Origin: Nepenthes gracilis
Lineage: Eukaryota; Streptophyta; Magnoliopsida; Caryophyllales; Nepenthaceae
Assembly: GCA_033239525.1 (NCBI GenBank)
Contig: BSYO01000002.1
Span: 26,890,068 to 26,954,067, forward strand
Direction: 5' to 3'
Length of the DNA stretch: 64,000 nt
The position numbers and the translations under genes were made by a program. Shown here piece after piece: positions 44,567-56,964 of the stretch. Under the pieces are notes generated by a model, which had not been told where the DNA came from, made no database searches, and was given only the letters and a program-made list of their open reading frames with translations. Each line of letters opens with the position of its first letter. Position 1 is the first letter of the stretch.

Positions 44567-45890
44567 CAGACAGTCTTCTGCACGTTCTGCGGAGACTTCA
44601 AACGCTCAGTTTTGGTACCACCCACGGAAGAAAATATCAGCGTTGATAACGGCCTCAATGGTTTAGATTCGTTTCCAAATGAAAGAAGAGTAGAAAATTA
44701 TTCTTAATTTAATGTAAATAATTTATTTTATTATTTATAAAATCAATTTATTTAATAAATGAGCATAATTTTATTAGTATTAATAATTAATTAAATAAAT
44801 GAGAATTTATAAAACACCCAAATAAAAAATATTAGTGTTTGCCGTTGGTGAAACCCATACTGTTAATAGTTTTTTTTTTTTTTGGTAAGTATTATACCGT
44901 TAATAGTTAGCGGTTAGATTTTTTTTGTATAAAATTATATTTTATATATTAATATATTATTGGGTGTATTAAATTTTCTTATTGTATATGCTTTATTTTT
45001 ATGATTTAGTTAAAATATTATAATATTTAAAAACCAATTAATTGGTGTAATCAAACCATTCGGTTAGTTATCCAATTAAATTGCTTTGGTATAGATCGTA
45101 TTTAGCAATATATATCAATATTAAATATTATAAAAGTAAAATTATCATTATTTTCTCTCGTAATTATACTTAAATATATCTTATATTCTAAAATCTAATG
45201 GTCTTTAATTATTTACTTACTTATCTGGTGAGTTTATTCAATTTTATTCATATTAATGTTAATATTATTCTAATTATTAAAAAATATCTTAATTTTTTTA
45301 TATGTATATTTTATATATCTATAAATTATGTAGATCTAATTTTTTTTAGAAAATAATTTTAATTATATCTACCGTTCATAGATTTAAAAAAGTAAAGATA
45401 ACCAAATAAGTATTGCCTTGCCACCTATATAATGACTTTTAAATATATTTTTAATTAATTAGTCAACATCGATGTTTAGAGATTTTTTTTTTACCCACCG
45501 AAGGTTGTTTCTTCCATGCGTGATATGAGTGGTTTTTGTCCTAATTGTAACCCACATTTGGACAATGAAGTAGTGGTTGTGATCAAGCCAGTGACTAGTT
45601 GTCTGAAATTGACAAATAATGGAAAATTTTTTGATATTTTCTGATGCACGTTTCATTATTAAAATAAAATAAAATAAAATAATTATTTTTAAAAAATAAA
45701 ATAAAATAAAAATAGAATTAAAAATTATTCTTTTTATATTAATTATTAAAATAAAATAAATTAAAAATTAGTATTTTAGTATTTAATTTATAGAATAGTA
45801 GGAAAAATAATATAAAAATTTATCTTAATGATATTTTTACCTTTATATATATATATATGTGTGTGTGTGTGTGCGCGCGCATGTATATAC
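44567..45890. other. P450 upstream region
   Basis: A TATAAATAA box on the minus strand near 44734-44742 lies about 170 bases before the P450 ATG and could be its TATA box. In such AT-rich DNA this is weak. Nothing else was recognised. Confidence 0.4.
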
Positions 45891-45892
45891 AT

Positions 45893-46068
45893 ATCTCTTA
45901 TATATATTATATAATATATATATATATAATGTATACATTATTCTAAATTATTATTTAGTATAATATATATTTTTATCATATAAAATATATATTTAATAAA
46001 TATTTGATATAATATATATGATTAAATATATAATTATGTATATATAATTACATGTATATATATATATA
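45893..46068. repeat. AT-rich tandem repeat, left part (interrupted by Tat element)
   Basis: The phrase TCTAAATTATTATTTAGTA (45942) and the following 110 bases recur at 56985 and 57146, on the other side of the inserted element. TA and GT runs precede it at 45847-45892. Confidence 0.8.
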
Positions 46069-47085
46069 TGATACGTCCTGGATCCAAATTTCAAACAAAT
46101 TCGGGTCCATCTGATTGTTGAGACCGGTTTCATCCACCGAGTCTGGATTCTCCACACCACTATAACAAACAAAAGGTCAGATGTCGACGGGATACTATTC
46201 TATCGAAAATATTTCGATGCTCAAATTAGTTAACGGTCTTTCAAGAATCGATAAGGTTAAGGAAAAAACATAATAAGGAGAAATGGCGTGAGCATTTGTG
46301 GTGGGTGTTATGCCTTCGAAGCGAAAGGCTTTCTGTGGCTTGAAAGGAGTGCTGGTCTCTGACACTGTGTTATTGAGGAACGTGGTGACAGAAAGAGAGA
46401 GAGGTGTTCTATAAGCGTGGAAGCTTGTGAGAGCCCTGCGTAAATTCAAGAGCGCCTTTATGAGAGATAAGGTTTTGGTGAGTAAGTCTTAGTAGAAAGG
46501 AAAGCGTTTGTCAGTAGAAATCGAAGCCTTCCGTAGAGTGAGGACTCCATGGGTTTTTATAACTGAGATACTGGGCATTCTTCCTTTGATAGGAGTGCTT
46601 GATTCCTGCGCTCTATTGGACAGGTTTCCTTTCTTGGTGTAGGGCTTTAATGGCGATAATGACTCCTTGGGAGGATTGCTTTCCTTCTATATTTTCTGAC
46701 AGCTAAGTTTTGCTGCAGACAAAGAAGAGGATTTGACGTTTTTCTCGTGTGAGGCGCGCTGAATCTGTTGGTAACAGTTTCCATGGATATTGCCTTCTAG
46801 GGGAGAGCGAAATTAGGGGAGAAGATCGTTGCTGGTCGCAGATGGAAGCATGGGCCATACTGGGCTTGGCTCACATGAGGCTTGCTCATGGGCGGGCTTA
46901 CTGTAGTGCTTCCGATCAACAAAAATGTTGACCGTCCCTTTGTACTAGTTGCTTGTCCTTATGCTGGTTTCTTGGCCTTTCATCCGGTCAACGGTTCACG
47001 TTAACCATTCAGGCTTATATTTGAGCCTTTATGGATTTGGGTCGTTCTTCCTTCTTGGGCAAGCCCACTATGGGCGTACCCATCA
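46069..47085 (-). repeat. 3' LTR of complete Tat element
   Basis: 1017 bp, TGATACGTCC to ACCCATCA on the plus strand, paired with 55953-56964. On the minus strand GGATGGAGGCTGG (47086-47098) stands where the polypurine tract should be. Confidence 0.92.
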
Positions 47086-47507
47086 CCAGCCTCCATCCTG
47101 GTGGTCCAAATTTTGACCTCCAGTATGTTCATGGTGGGTCACATGACTTGACGTTCGTCAAAATCTATTGACCGGAACCATTGACCGTTTAAGACAACCC
47201 GGTGCACTCTTACAAAAGGAGCTGACCGTCTAGGCCAAAATCCGGAGACCTGCGGAAGAAAATATTGACCAAATTCGTTAACCGTCTTGGCTAAAATTTA
47301 GAGAACTTGTGGGAGTGGAGTGACGCGCCATCACTAGCCATTCTGTCAGACAAAAAGGTGGCCACGTGTCTGCGCACGGTGAGTTGAAAATCCTGATAAT
47401 TAATGCGCCTAAGGACCTAATTCGACAGTGCCCGTTCAAGGAGCGCCACATGGCGGTAATGATGGCGCATGTTTATGAGACAGTTATTTTGATCGGCGCT
47501 TGCATTG

Positions 47508-47518
47508 CCTTTTAAGTC
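47508..47518 (+). promoter_or_regulatory. TATA-like box before antisense copy B
   Basis: GCCTTTTAAGT occupies the same place relative to the antisense gene as TATTTAAA before copy C. It is followed by a pyrimidine-rich leader. Confidence 0.35.
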
Positions 47519-47539
47519 GTCCGTTTCCCTTTTGAATTT

Positions 47540-49623
47540 CCCACACTTTCCTTCATCTCTTCCTTTACTAAAAAAATTCTAAGTGTTCTGGAACTTCTTT
47601 GCTTCCACATCCACGACTTTTGTTCTTGAGATTACCTCCATTCTTAGAGAATCCAATGTTAAGGAATTGTATGTCAAGTACAATATCCCAAAGGAGATTG
47701 TCTTTCAGGTCCCGGTTAAGGAAGACAGGGCGTGCATGCCATCGGAGGATTTTGTTATCATATACGAAGCCCACCTAAGGAGTGGCCTTCGTGTCCTAGT
47801 CCCTGTTGAGTTACTGGACATCTTCTCAGCCCTCTAAGTCCCCATTGCCCAATATCATGTGAACGTCGTCCGGTATTTGAGTACCTTCTATATTTTTCTC
47901 TGTTAACACACGAAGCGGCTGACGGTGGCGATGGTGAGGGTGCTGTTTAAGTTTAATCAGGGAGCAGAGTGGATCTCTCTGTCTCCAGTGGCGGTTCCAA
48001 GTTAGTACTGCCATCTACGATTTGTTAAAGAATTGGAAGAACCAATTCTTCTTTGTCCGCGTGGATGAGTCATTGCCATTGGCTAGGGAATGGGGCAAGG
48101 TGCCCGAAGTTTACACCGGGACTCCTTATGAGGAGGAGACGGGGTCCCTAAAGTGGTTATTTGAGTTGGTGGAGGGCCACTTTGTTGATTTTCAGAGAGA
48201 TCACTTGGTCTCTCATTATGAGGCCAAGTGGAGGCCTCCGTCTCCCAAATAGAAGACGGTGAAGTCCTCTAAGAAGGGGAGGATAAGGGCTCTTGTGATC
48301 AAGGAGCCATCTGGCGAGGGATCTCCCACCAGTCCAGCAGTGAAGAGGACAATGATGGCAGCGGCTGTAAGGCCTTCTTTGTCTTCCTCCACCAATCCTG
48401 GGAGTGTGCTAATTGGCCAGCTTGCCGAAGTGGGGGATAGCTCTAGTGTAGTGGCGAAGGCTCCACCATTGAGGATATTATGGAGAGTCTGCATCCCGCC
48501 ACCAGCTGCGTTGTTCTAGCCCTCCCGCAGTCGGAGCAATTGATGCGGTTGGAGCCTTCCTTGGAGCCCATTGTGGAGCGGGCCACTAATCTGCCGGAGG
48601 AGATACTTGTCGAGGAACCCAAGGAGGAGCCTGCTGAGCCTCCTGCTGTGCCAGCCATTGTATTTTCTAGTGAGCCCACTCCTAAGGAGATTCAGGAGGT
48701 ACAAGAGGCGCCAACAGCAACAGAGAGCCTCAACCAGTCGTTGAGGTTAGAGTGGAGATCAAGGAGGCCGTTGCTGGAGAGCCAACACTGGTCGCGGAGA
48801 GGGTCGAGGAACCAACTGTTGGAGAGCCGGTAGGAACAGATGACCTGATGGTGAAGTTGCTGGAGGAGTTAGCGGCGGCCTCGAGGCCACTGCTAGGCTT
48901 GGTCGAGAGGGTTCCATTTCTGGTCCTCCACCGCCAAAGCCAAGATCTCACGTCAGGCCAATGATTCCGGCACACAGGGTTTGGCAGGTGAACTTTTGCA
49001 GCTTGTCTTTCACTTCGATTTTAACCCAGCTAACACTTATTGTTTTTGCAGACGGAGAAGGTTTCTGGTGCAGTTGTCAAGGCACTTGGTCAGCGAGATC
49101 GGGCAATCTCTGATAGAGATAAAGTGATTTCCTAGCTTGATGAGGAGCTGGAGACACTAAGGGCGGAGCACCGGGAAGACGCGGTTGCTCTAGGGTCCGT
49201 GCTGGCCAACTTAGAGGTGGAAAACACCTGACTGAAAGAGGAGAACATCAGTCTAAAGGAGGCCATGGTAATGGGTCTTGTCGAGGAGAATGATAAACTG
49301 AAAGAGGATAACGCCCGCCTCAAGGAAGAGATTGATCGGGCTACGTGGCGCGTCGACCAGCTCGTGGGGTAAATGACCACATTAGAGAACAAGCTGATCA
49401 CTCGCATTCGCCCCCACGAAGTCTCGAACATGCTGTTGGCGCGGTTATGGGAGGGGATCAACATCAGCCGACGTATTGCTTGGTTGATTGATCCCAACTT
49501 TTCAGTTGAGTTTCTTAACCCGGAGAACCGTTTCACTTAGCGTCGTGAGAGCCTTGTGGGGGAGCCCCGAGCCAGTTACAGGCCGCCAGCACCTTCTCTT
49601 GAAAGCTCCGCTCCTCCTTACTG
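47540..49623 (+). pseudogene. Tat antisense gene, copy B (PF04195-like), decayed
   Basis: Plus-strand blocks give VKYNIP, FVIIYEAHLRSGL (47700-47800), a matching block VRYLSTF near 47870, LKNWKNQFFFV (48022) and REWGKVPEVYTG. A Pro/Glu/Ala-rich middle follows (48480-48960). A GT-AG intron-like segment (48988-49051, GTGAAC to TTTTTGCAG) comes next. A Glu/Lys-rich coiled coil (49140-49370) follows, and the C-terminal motif TRIRPHEVSNML with WEGINISRRIAW. AATAAA is at 49670. Several stops replace Gln or Trp codons. It runs opposite to pol, so its transcript would overlap the pol 3' side only if read through. The role of this gene family is unknown to me. Confidence 0.75.
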
Positions 49624-50023
49624 ATGTAACTGTGAGTGAACATAATCAATAAAATGGCTATTTCATTGACATTATGTGTCTTGGGCCTTTATTGTTATTC
49701 CCACTCCTACGAGCTGATTTTTTTGGCCAACTCTGTGTGCACAAGTTGGCCGCCCGCATTACTTAAGGCGTCGTTGGCATTCTTCTAAGGACTTGAGCCT
49801 GTGAGTAGATATCAGGTTTAACCTGAATGTGGTGCCAAGTCTGATCCGTACTTGAGTGGGAGCAAAGACTTGGTGACACTGCCCTAATGTGTACTTAGGC
49901 GGCCAACATTTGGGGCAGATTGCCCCGCTTCTGTCGATCGTCATCGACTAATCACACTCTCTCCATGCGTAGGAGGTCGTCACACGTGTTGTTTAAGTTT
50001 CCTAAGATTTTGATCGCAAACAA
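49624..50023. other. Non-coding spacer between antisense gene and repeat in Tat element
   Basis: Contains the antisense gene's polyadenylation-like signal (AATAAA at 49670) and otherwise no frame that I can assign. Confidence 0.45.
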
Positions 50024-50263
50024 GCCACTTTGATGACTAAGGTTTAGTTCAACCATTAGTAGGCCACTTGGATGATTATAATTTAAGTTCGACTACTTAT
50101 GAGCCGCCCGAATGACCGGGGTTTACATACGACTGTTTATAGGCCACCTAGATGACCAGGCTTTAAATACAACCCCCTATGGGCCGTCTGAATGACCATG
50201 GTTTAAATACGATTGCTTATGAGCCGCCTGGCTGATCAAAGTTTAATAACGAACGGGTGAGAA
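50024..50263. repeat. 40-bp tandem repeat, six units, in Tat element
   Basis: GCC[A/G]CCTGGATGACC-like starts occur at 50024, 50063, 50103, 50143, 50183 and 50223. Each is followed by a GGTTTAAATACGACTGCTTATGA-like half with substitutions. The array lies between the pol end and the antisense gene, where Tat elements are known to carry tandem repeats. Confidence 0.88.
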
Positions 50264-50439
50264 CTCGCCCGACTTAGGGGCAGTATAGTTCGTTTACGAA
50301 ATCCTATAAACAAACATACAACTATGCCTACAAATACATAACATAACAATAAGATACAATGTACATGAAAAATGACACTTATATTATTAATTGAAAGAAG
50401 TACATTCTCTTACAAGCATACATATGGATGACCTACCTA

Positions 50440-53400
50440 GACCCTTATTGGAAGTAGCGCTTAAAGTGGGTCGCATTCTACGTCCGTGGAACCAACTTGC
50501 CATCCTGGGTCTAGAGTTTGTATGCTTCATTCCATAGGATGGTGGAGACTAAGAAACGTTCTTCCCAATTTGGGAAAAGTTTACTCCGGTTGACGACCTT
50601 GCCTGTGGCTTCGATGCTTCGCAAGACCAAGTCTCCAACGTTGAACTACCGCACTTTTATTTTCTTGTTGTAATAGCACGTGATCCATTGTTGGTAGTTG
50701 CGGTTCGTATTTTGGCGGCGTCGCAGGCTTCTTTCAGCAAGTCTAAATGCTCCCTTATTTTCTGGGAGTTGCCCCGTAGGTCAAAGGATTCGACCCTGAG
50801 ACTTGAAAGCCTGATCTCAACAGGAATCACTACTTTAGTTCCGTAACAGAGATTGAAAGGAGTCTCGTGAGTTGGCTCCTTTGGGTTCGTCTGATAAGAC
50901 CAAAGGATGGAGGGCAACTCGTCCACCGAGAAGCCCCTGGCATCCTCCAGCTTGGTCTTGAGATCGTGGAGTAGCGTATTATTCGTGACCCCCACCTGTC
51001 CATTCATTCGTGGGTACGCCACCGAAGTGTGGACCAATCTAATGCTCAGATTGGTGTAATACTTGGTTAAATGCTTTCCTGAGAATTGGGTTCTGTTGTC
51101 AATGAGATGACCTCGGGAATGCCAAATCTGTTGACTACATTCTGGCGGACGAATTTAAGAGCATTGTACTCTGTGATCTATGCCAGCGGAATGGCTTTAA
51201 CTCACTTGGTGAAGTAGTTGATGCTTGCGATAATGAATTTCCTTTGACCTATTGCTATGGGAAATGGGCTGAAAATATCAAGCCCCCATTGCGCGAATGG
51301 CCAGGAGCCTGGAGGGATTTCAGCTCGACGAGCGACTGGTGATGAAGATTGCCGTGAATCTAGCAGTTTTCACATCTTTTTACAAACTCGAGCGCATCCT
51401 TTTTCAACGTTGGCTAGTAGTAACCCTGGCGCATGATTTTGAATGCTAAGTTCTTGCTGCCAATATGCCATCCGTAAATCTCGAGATGGACTTCTCCTAA
51501 GGCATAAAAGGCCTCCTCTAGAGTGAGGCATCGGAGGTACGAAGTCGAGTAACCACGGTGATATAACCGTCTATCGACCACAGTGTACCAGTCGGCCGTC
51601 TTTTTGACCCGTTTGGTTTCATCTGGTCTTTTGAAAGTGCTCCATCTGTCGGATATTTTTGGTACGGAGTCATCCGATTTTCTGCTTCGGAGATCTGCAT
51701 TGCTTCCTACTCCCCTACGTTAGGAGCACTGAGAATTTTTCGCATGTCTCTCGAGTACTGCTCTGGATTTTTGGCCGTCGTTACCCTAGCAAGTTGGTCG
51801 GCCTTCCAGTTTTCAATTCTGGGAACATAAACAATGGTCACCTTATTAAATCTTCTATTGATCTCCTTCACCTTAGCCAATTAAGTAGCCAGGTAAGGGT
51901 TGCATGCCTCAAAACTCCCATTAACCTGATTGACGACTAGTTTTGAGTCGCTGTAAACAGTCAGCCGTTTAGTTTAGTACTCTTTAGCCAGCCTCAACCC
52001 AACCAATAGGGTTTTGTATTCTGCGACGTTGTTGGTCGCTGAGAAGTCGAGCTTGAGTGAGTACTTTACTTTGAAGCCGTCTGGAACTTTTAGGAATACC
52101 CCGGCTTCGTTGCCTGAGTCCGTAGATGATCTGTCCACGTTGAGGACTCATTTCGGCTTTTTCTTGCTCTGTCATGCATCCTTAGCGGGTCGTTCCTCGA
52201 GAATTGGTGTCGTGATATTGACAATGAAGTTAGCCAGAGCCTGCCCTTTGATGGCAGGTCCGGGCTAAAATTCGATGTCGAACTCTCCCAATTAGATAGC
52301 CCATTTTACCAGCCGTCTAGAAACGTTAAGTTTCTAGAGAATGTTCTTTAGAGGCTAGTCGGTGAGAACGATCACGCGATGAGCTTGGAAGTAAGGTCTC
52401 AGCTTCTGGGCAGAGAAGATAAGCGCCAAAGATAACTTTTCTACGCATGGGTAGAGCGTCTCTGTGCTGGTCAACGTTTTGCTTATGTAGTAAACCGGCC
52501 GCAGGGTGTTAAAGTCCTGACGTACAAGGACGAAGTTGAGGGCCACCTCTGATATCGCTAGGTAGAGGTATAGCTCCTCTCCATCCTTGGATGGCGTTAA
52601 TATTGGTGGACTGGCTAGGTATCGCTTCAGTTTGTCGAAGGCTGTCCGGCACTCCACCGTCCACTGGAATATCTGTTCTCTTTCATTTCCCTTAGTACCT
52701 TAAAGAAAGGCTGGTACTTGTCTCTTAACTTCGCTAAGAAGCGAGATAAGGCTGCCAGTCATCCGGTTAGCCACTAGACGTCCTTGATGCTCTACGGTGG
52801 AGTCATGTATGCGAAGCTTTAATCTTCTTTAGGTTTGCCTCGATCCCTCGTTCGGAGATGATGAAACCCAGGAACTTCCCAGAAGAGACTCCGAAGATAC
52901 ACTTAGCTGGATTCAACTTTATTTGGTTTGTGCAGAGTACCTTGAAAGATTCAGCCAGATCGAGAATATGGTTAGTGGTGGCCCTACACTTGACAAGATA
53001 TCGTCGACGTACACCTCCATATTACGGCCGATTTGCTTTTCAAACATCTTGTTTACGAGCCTTTGGTAAATGGCGTTGCGGTTCTTTAGACCAAAAGATA
53101 TGATCTTGTAACAATAGGTGCCTTGGTCCGTCATGGATGAGATGTGCTCCTCATCCCCTGGGCTCATCTGGATCTAGTTATAGCTCGAGTACTCGTCCAT
53201 GAAACTCAACAGCTCGTATCCAGTTGTCAAGTCCACCAATAGGTCGATCCAGGGTAAGGAAAAGCTGTCTTTTGGACAGGCTTTGTTAACATCGGTAAAG
53301 TCGACGTATATTCGACATTTTTCATTACTTTTCTTGACCAAGACGACGTTGAAAAGCCAATTCGGGTACTGGACTTTCCTGATGAAGCCGGCATCCATTA

Positions 53401-54260
53401 GTTTTTTCACTTCTTCCCGAATGGCGATTAATTTTTTTATGGAGTGATTTCTCTGCTTCTACTTGATAGGCTGGCGGCCGAGATTGAGGCCTAACTTGGG
53501 AACCGTTACTCCTGTCAGAATTCCAAGCATATCAATAGGAGTCCATGCAAAGATGTCGGCATTCTGCCATAAAAATACAATCAACTCGTCGTGCAGTGTC
53601 CCGGCGAGTGAGCCACCGTTTTGTACGCACCTTTTTGGATCTTTCGGGTTTAGTGGGATTAAATCAGTTGCCTCTCAAAACTGCACTTACTGTAGAGTCG
53701 TTTCGTCTCGATGGTCTAGTTCTCCTACCGATCTGGCACTGCCACTCAGGGTGATCTGGGACATATAACACGTCGATCTAGTGATTTGGTCACGCAGCAC
53801 TTTGCCTACATCGCAAGTTGTTGGAAATATCATTTTGAAATGTAGTCTCGAAGTGACGGCTTCAAATATTGTTAGACATGGGTGGCCTAGTATAACATTA
53901 TAGACGGAGGGTAGGTCAACTACCAAGAAGGTAAGTGTTCGGTTCGTCATACTTGGGTATGTGCCCAAGGTCACCTCTAATTGAATGGTCTCTTGAACGA
54001 GCACTGGTTTGTTGTCAAAGCCATATAACGAGCCTTCGGCAGGCTTTAACTGACTCTTTTTTAAACCAAGTTTAAAAAACACATCAAGGTAAAGTAAATC
54101 ACGTAAATTTTTATTATCAATAAATACTCATTTCAATTGGTAATCAACGCTATCGTTTGAAACAAGGGCAGATACGATAAGGGGATCTGCATGGGGAGAA
54201 ATTACATGTTATAAGTCATTATCATTGAAGCTAATGACTCTATTCTCGGTACGCTACTTC
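50440..54260 (-). pseudogene. Tat pol: PR-RT-RH-second RH-INT, decayed
   Basis: Minus strand, in order. Protease region (54260-53687) with VFIDNKNLRDL, the active triplet altered, and VYNVILGHPCLTIF. RT (53470-52700) with DAGFIRKVQYPNW, CPKDSFSLPWIDLL, TYCYKIISFGLKN and MEVYVDDIL. RNase H (52657-52280) with YLAISEVALNFVLV, VYYISKTL and YPCVEKLSLALIFSA. Second RNase H (about 52160-51820) with NVDRSSTDSGNEAG, NNVAEYKTLLVGLRLAKEY and LTVYSDSKLVVNQV. Integrase (51700-50440) with a CxxC/HH-type region, SVAYPRMNGQVGVTN, and the tail NATHFKRY. A TAG at 53174-53176 follows SSYN as in the element at 1-4194. Many stops are Gln or Trp replacements. Confidence 0.9.
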
Positions 54261-54419
54261 TTCTTCTCAACATGTCGTTCTCCATGGTCCACCAGAGTCT
54301 TGGCTAGCCAAGTTGTAATCATATTAACCACTCCTACTGCGACCCGATTCTGTGGAAGAGATGGATATGAACTTTCACCGCCTACTGTGCCAGAGCTCTG
54401 TCCAGGGTCTTGACAAACC

Positions 54420-55856
54420 TGGTGAGGTGGCCTCTACAATCAGCTCTTCTATCTCCCGTTGGAGAATCTTACAGTCCTCTATAGTGTGTCCGGGAGATCG
54501 ATAAAAATCACAATACTTGGCAGGATTTTCTTCTTCCACCTTCTTAAGTGATTTTGGCCACTTAAGGAATTTTTTTCCTACTGATCTCCATGAGGATGTT
54601 TGAACACGTGTCGGTCAAGGGTGTTAGGTTTATCAGCTCATAGTCCTTGCGCGCCAGTGGTTCAGTCCTATGGTACTTCCGGCGAGAGTGATCGTCGCTG
54701 TTGTACTTTCTCTTTCCTTCAGTTAGGAAAGAGTAAGGCTGTTCGGTCCGCTCGGAACGTTTAACCTTGTTGGCCTCCTCTACCACCTTGTAGACCCTGG
54801 TGATAGATTCCATTTTTTGAAAAGTCTGTGAATTCTTGTGCGCCAGGTGTCTGAAGAAGTCTTCATACGTTAGCGCAGTGAGCCTGGGGATCCGCTTTGC
54901 TTCCACCACAAAGCGATCCAAAAATCTCTACGGATTTTCTCCGTGCTTCTGCTTGATATAACAGAGATGCCAAGACTACTTCTCTTCTCGACTGCTGGAG
55001 ACATATTGTGCCAAGAAGTGGTTGATCAGCTCCCAAAAGCTCCGAATCGAATCCGAGGGGAGGTGATGGAACCAAATGCAAGCGTCCCCCTTCACGGTGA
55101 GTGGGAAGTAGTGGCACATGGCTGCGTCCTTCAACCCCTGCAGACTTAGATGGGTGCGAAAGTGGTCGAAGTGATCAACAGGATCAGTGCTCCTATCGTA
55201 TGAGTCAATGGTTGACATTTTAAACTTTGTGGGCATGGGACGGCTCAAGATCTCTGCTGTAAAAGGAGACCTATCGAGATCAATCGCTTGATCATCGTCT
55301 TTGAAGATGCAGTTCCATATCTTCTCTAGCATTAGATCTGCTCGTGCAGCATTGGTGATCTTTTGGAGTTGAGGTATGTCCTCAACTCTGTTCTCTCTCT
55401 GGTGTGGCCAGTAGCCGGCTGGCTACTGCCACCAGTGGATCTGATGGCTTGGGACCCGAGAATATCAGGGGTTTCTTCATTCCAAGCTTTCCTCTAAATT
55501 CATGCTACCTGATCGTTCCTCAAGCCTTAGTCGGCTTTCGGCCTGCGAGGATTCAAGCATCTGAATGTTAGTCGGCCTCCTAGATCTTCTGGTTGGTTTC
55601 TTCTTACTCACGCCTCCTCTCCTGGAGGCTGGTGCAGGGGCTGCTACCGGCGGACCCCCCTACTGTTGTGCTCCTGGCGGGAGGAAAGTATTTGGAGCAT
55701 CTTGTTGGCGTTTTGCATATGCTCCAACAGGTTTTAAAAGAAAGGTGGTGGCACCCTGTTGACCGCCCCATTGACCATGTCACCAGCTGTGTGGTCCTGG
55801 TCGGGTAAGGTCACATCTTTGGCAGGCTCGCTGGCTTGTACCCTCATATTCACCAT
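54420..55856 (-). pseudogene. Gag of complete Tat element, decayed
   Basis: The ATG at 55856-55854 opens MVNMRVQASEPAKDV. The capsid block at 55332-54976 has STIDSYDRSTDPVDHFDHF and ACIWFHHLPSDSI. A second block at 54921-54562 has RFVVEAKRIPRLTALTYEDF and a basic, Arg/Lys-rich stretch. A zinc-knuckle variant CDFYRSPGHTIEDC lies near 54500. Frame breaks separate the blocks. It matches the gag at 1440-2973. Confidence 0.86.
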
Positions 55857-55933
55857 TATGTTTGATGATGTTGGCTAAGAAAAGTGAAGCTAAGGAAAGT
55901 TTCTGAGAAATGTGGTTGGCTTTTTATAAGCGT

Positions 55934-55951
55934 TTCCCACAAATGGCGCCA
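55934..55951 (-). other. Primer binding site of complete Tat element
   Basis: The minus strand reads TGGCGCCATTTGTGGGAA directly inside the 5' LTR. TGGCGCC is complementary to a tRNA ending GGCGCCA; which tRNA cannot be decided here. Confidence 0.8.
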
Positions 55952-55952
55952 A

Positions 55953-56964
55953 TGATGCGTCCTGGATCTAAGTTTCAAACAGGTTCGAGTTAATCCAATC
56001 GTTGAAGTCGGCTCCGTCTACCGAGTCTGAATCTTACAACCACTACAACAAATGAGAGGTCAGGTGTCGGCGAGATGTTGTCCCATAGAAAATACTCGGA
56101 TACTCAAGTCAGTAAACAACCTTCCAAGAATCGACAAAGTTAAGGGAAAAACAGAACAAGGAGAAATGGCGTGAGCGTTTGTGGTGGGTGTTATGCTTTC
56201 GAAGCGAAACGCTTTCTGTGGCTTGAAAGGAGCACTAGTCTCTGACACTGTGTTCTTGAGGAATGTAGTGACAGAGAGAGAGGCGTTCTGTAAGCATGAG
56301 AGCTTATGAGAACGCTGCGTAAATTCAAGGGCATCTTTATGAGAGCTAAGGTTTTGGTGAGTGAGTCTTAGCAGAAAGGAGAGTGTTTGTTAGCAGAAAT
56401 CGAAGCCTACCATGGAGTGAGGACTCCATGAGTTTTTATAGTTGAGATGCTTGGCATCCTTCCTTTGATAGGAGTGCTTGATTTCTGGCGCTCACTGGAT
56501 AAGTTTCCTTTCTTGGTGTGGGGCTTTAATGGCGGTAACAGCTCCTTGAGAGGATTGTTTTCCTTCTATATTTTGTGACAGCTATGGTTTGCTGTAAACA
56601 GAGGAGTGGATTTGACACTTTTCTCATGTCAGGCACGCTGAATCTGCTGGTGACTGTTGTCATAGAGATTACCTTCTTAGGGAGCTGAAATTAGAGGAGA
56701 AAATCGTTACTGGTCGTGGATGGAAGCGTGGGCCAAATTGGGCTTGACCCACATAAGGCTTGCTCATGGGCTAGCCTACTATAACGCTTTCGGTCAACAG
56801 AAATGTTGACCGTCCCTTTGTGCCAGTTGCCCGTCCTTATACTGGTTTTCCTTAGCCTTTCGTCCGATCAACGATTCACGTTGACTGTTCAGGTTTAATT
56901 TGGGCATTCGTGGATTTGGACCGTTCCTCCTTCTTAGGCTAGCCCATTCTGGACGTACCCATCA
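55953..56964 (-). repeat. 5' LTR of complete Tat element
   Basis: 1012 bp, TGATGCGTCC to ACCCATCA on the plus strand, aligned along its whole length with 46069-47085 with scattered differences. The primer site is two bases away. Confidence 0.92.

Larger units (their letters stand above)
46069..56964 (-). mobile_element. Complete Tat-lineage Ty3/gypsy retrotransposon with antisense gene
   Basis: The 10.9-kb element is bounded by two LTRs (46069-47085 and 55953-56964) and a perfect 5-bp target duplication ATATA (46064-46068 and 56965-56969). The minus strand reads 5' LTR, TGGCGCC primer site, gag, protease, RT, RNase H, a second RNase H, integrase, a 40-bp tandem repeat, a gene in the opposite direction, purine tract, 3' LTR. 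The second RNase H and the antisense gene are hallmarks of Tat/Retand-type elements. All coding parts carry stops. It lies 1.5 kb upstream of the P450 and points in the same direction. Confidence 0.94.
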
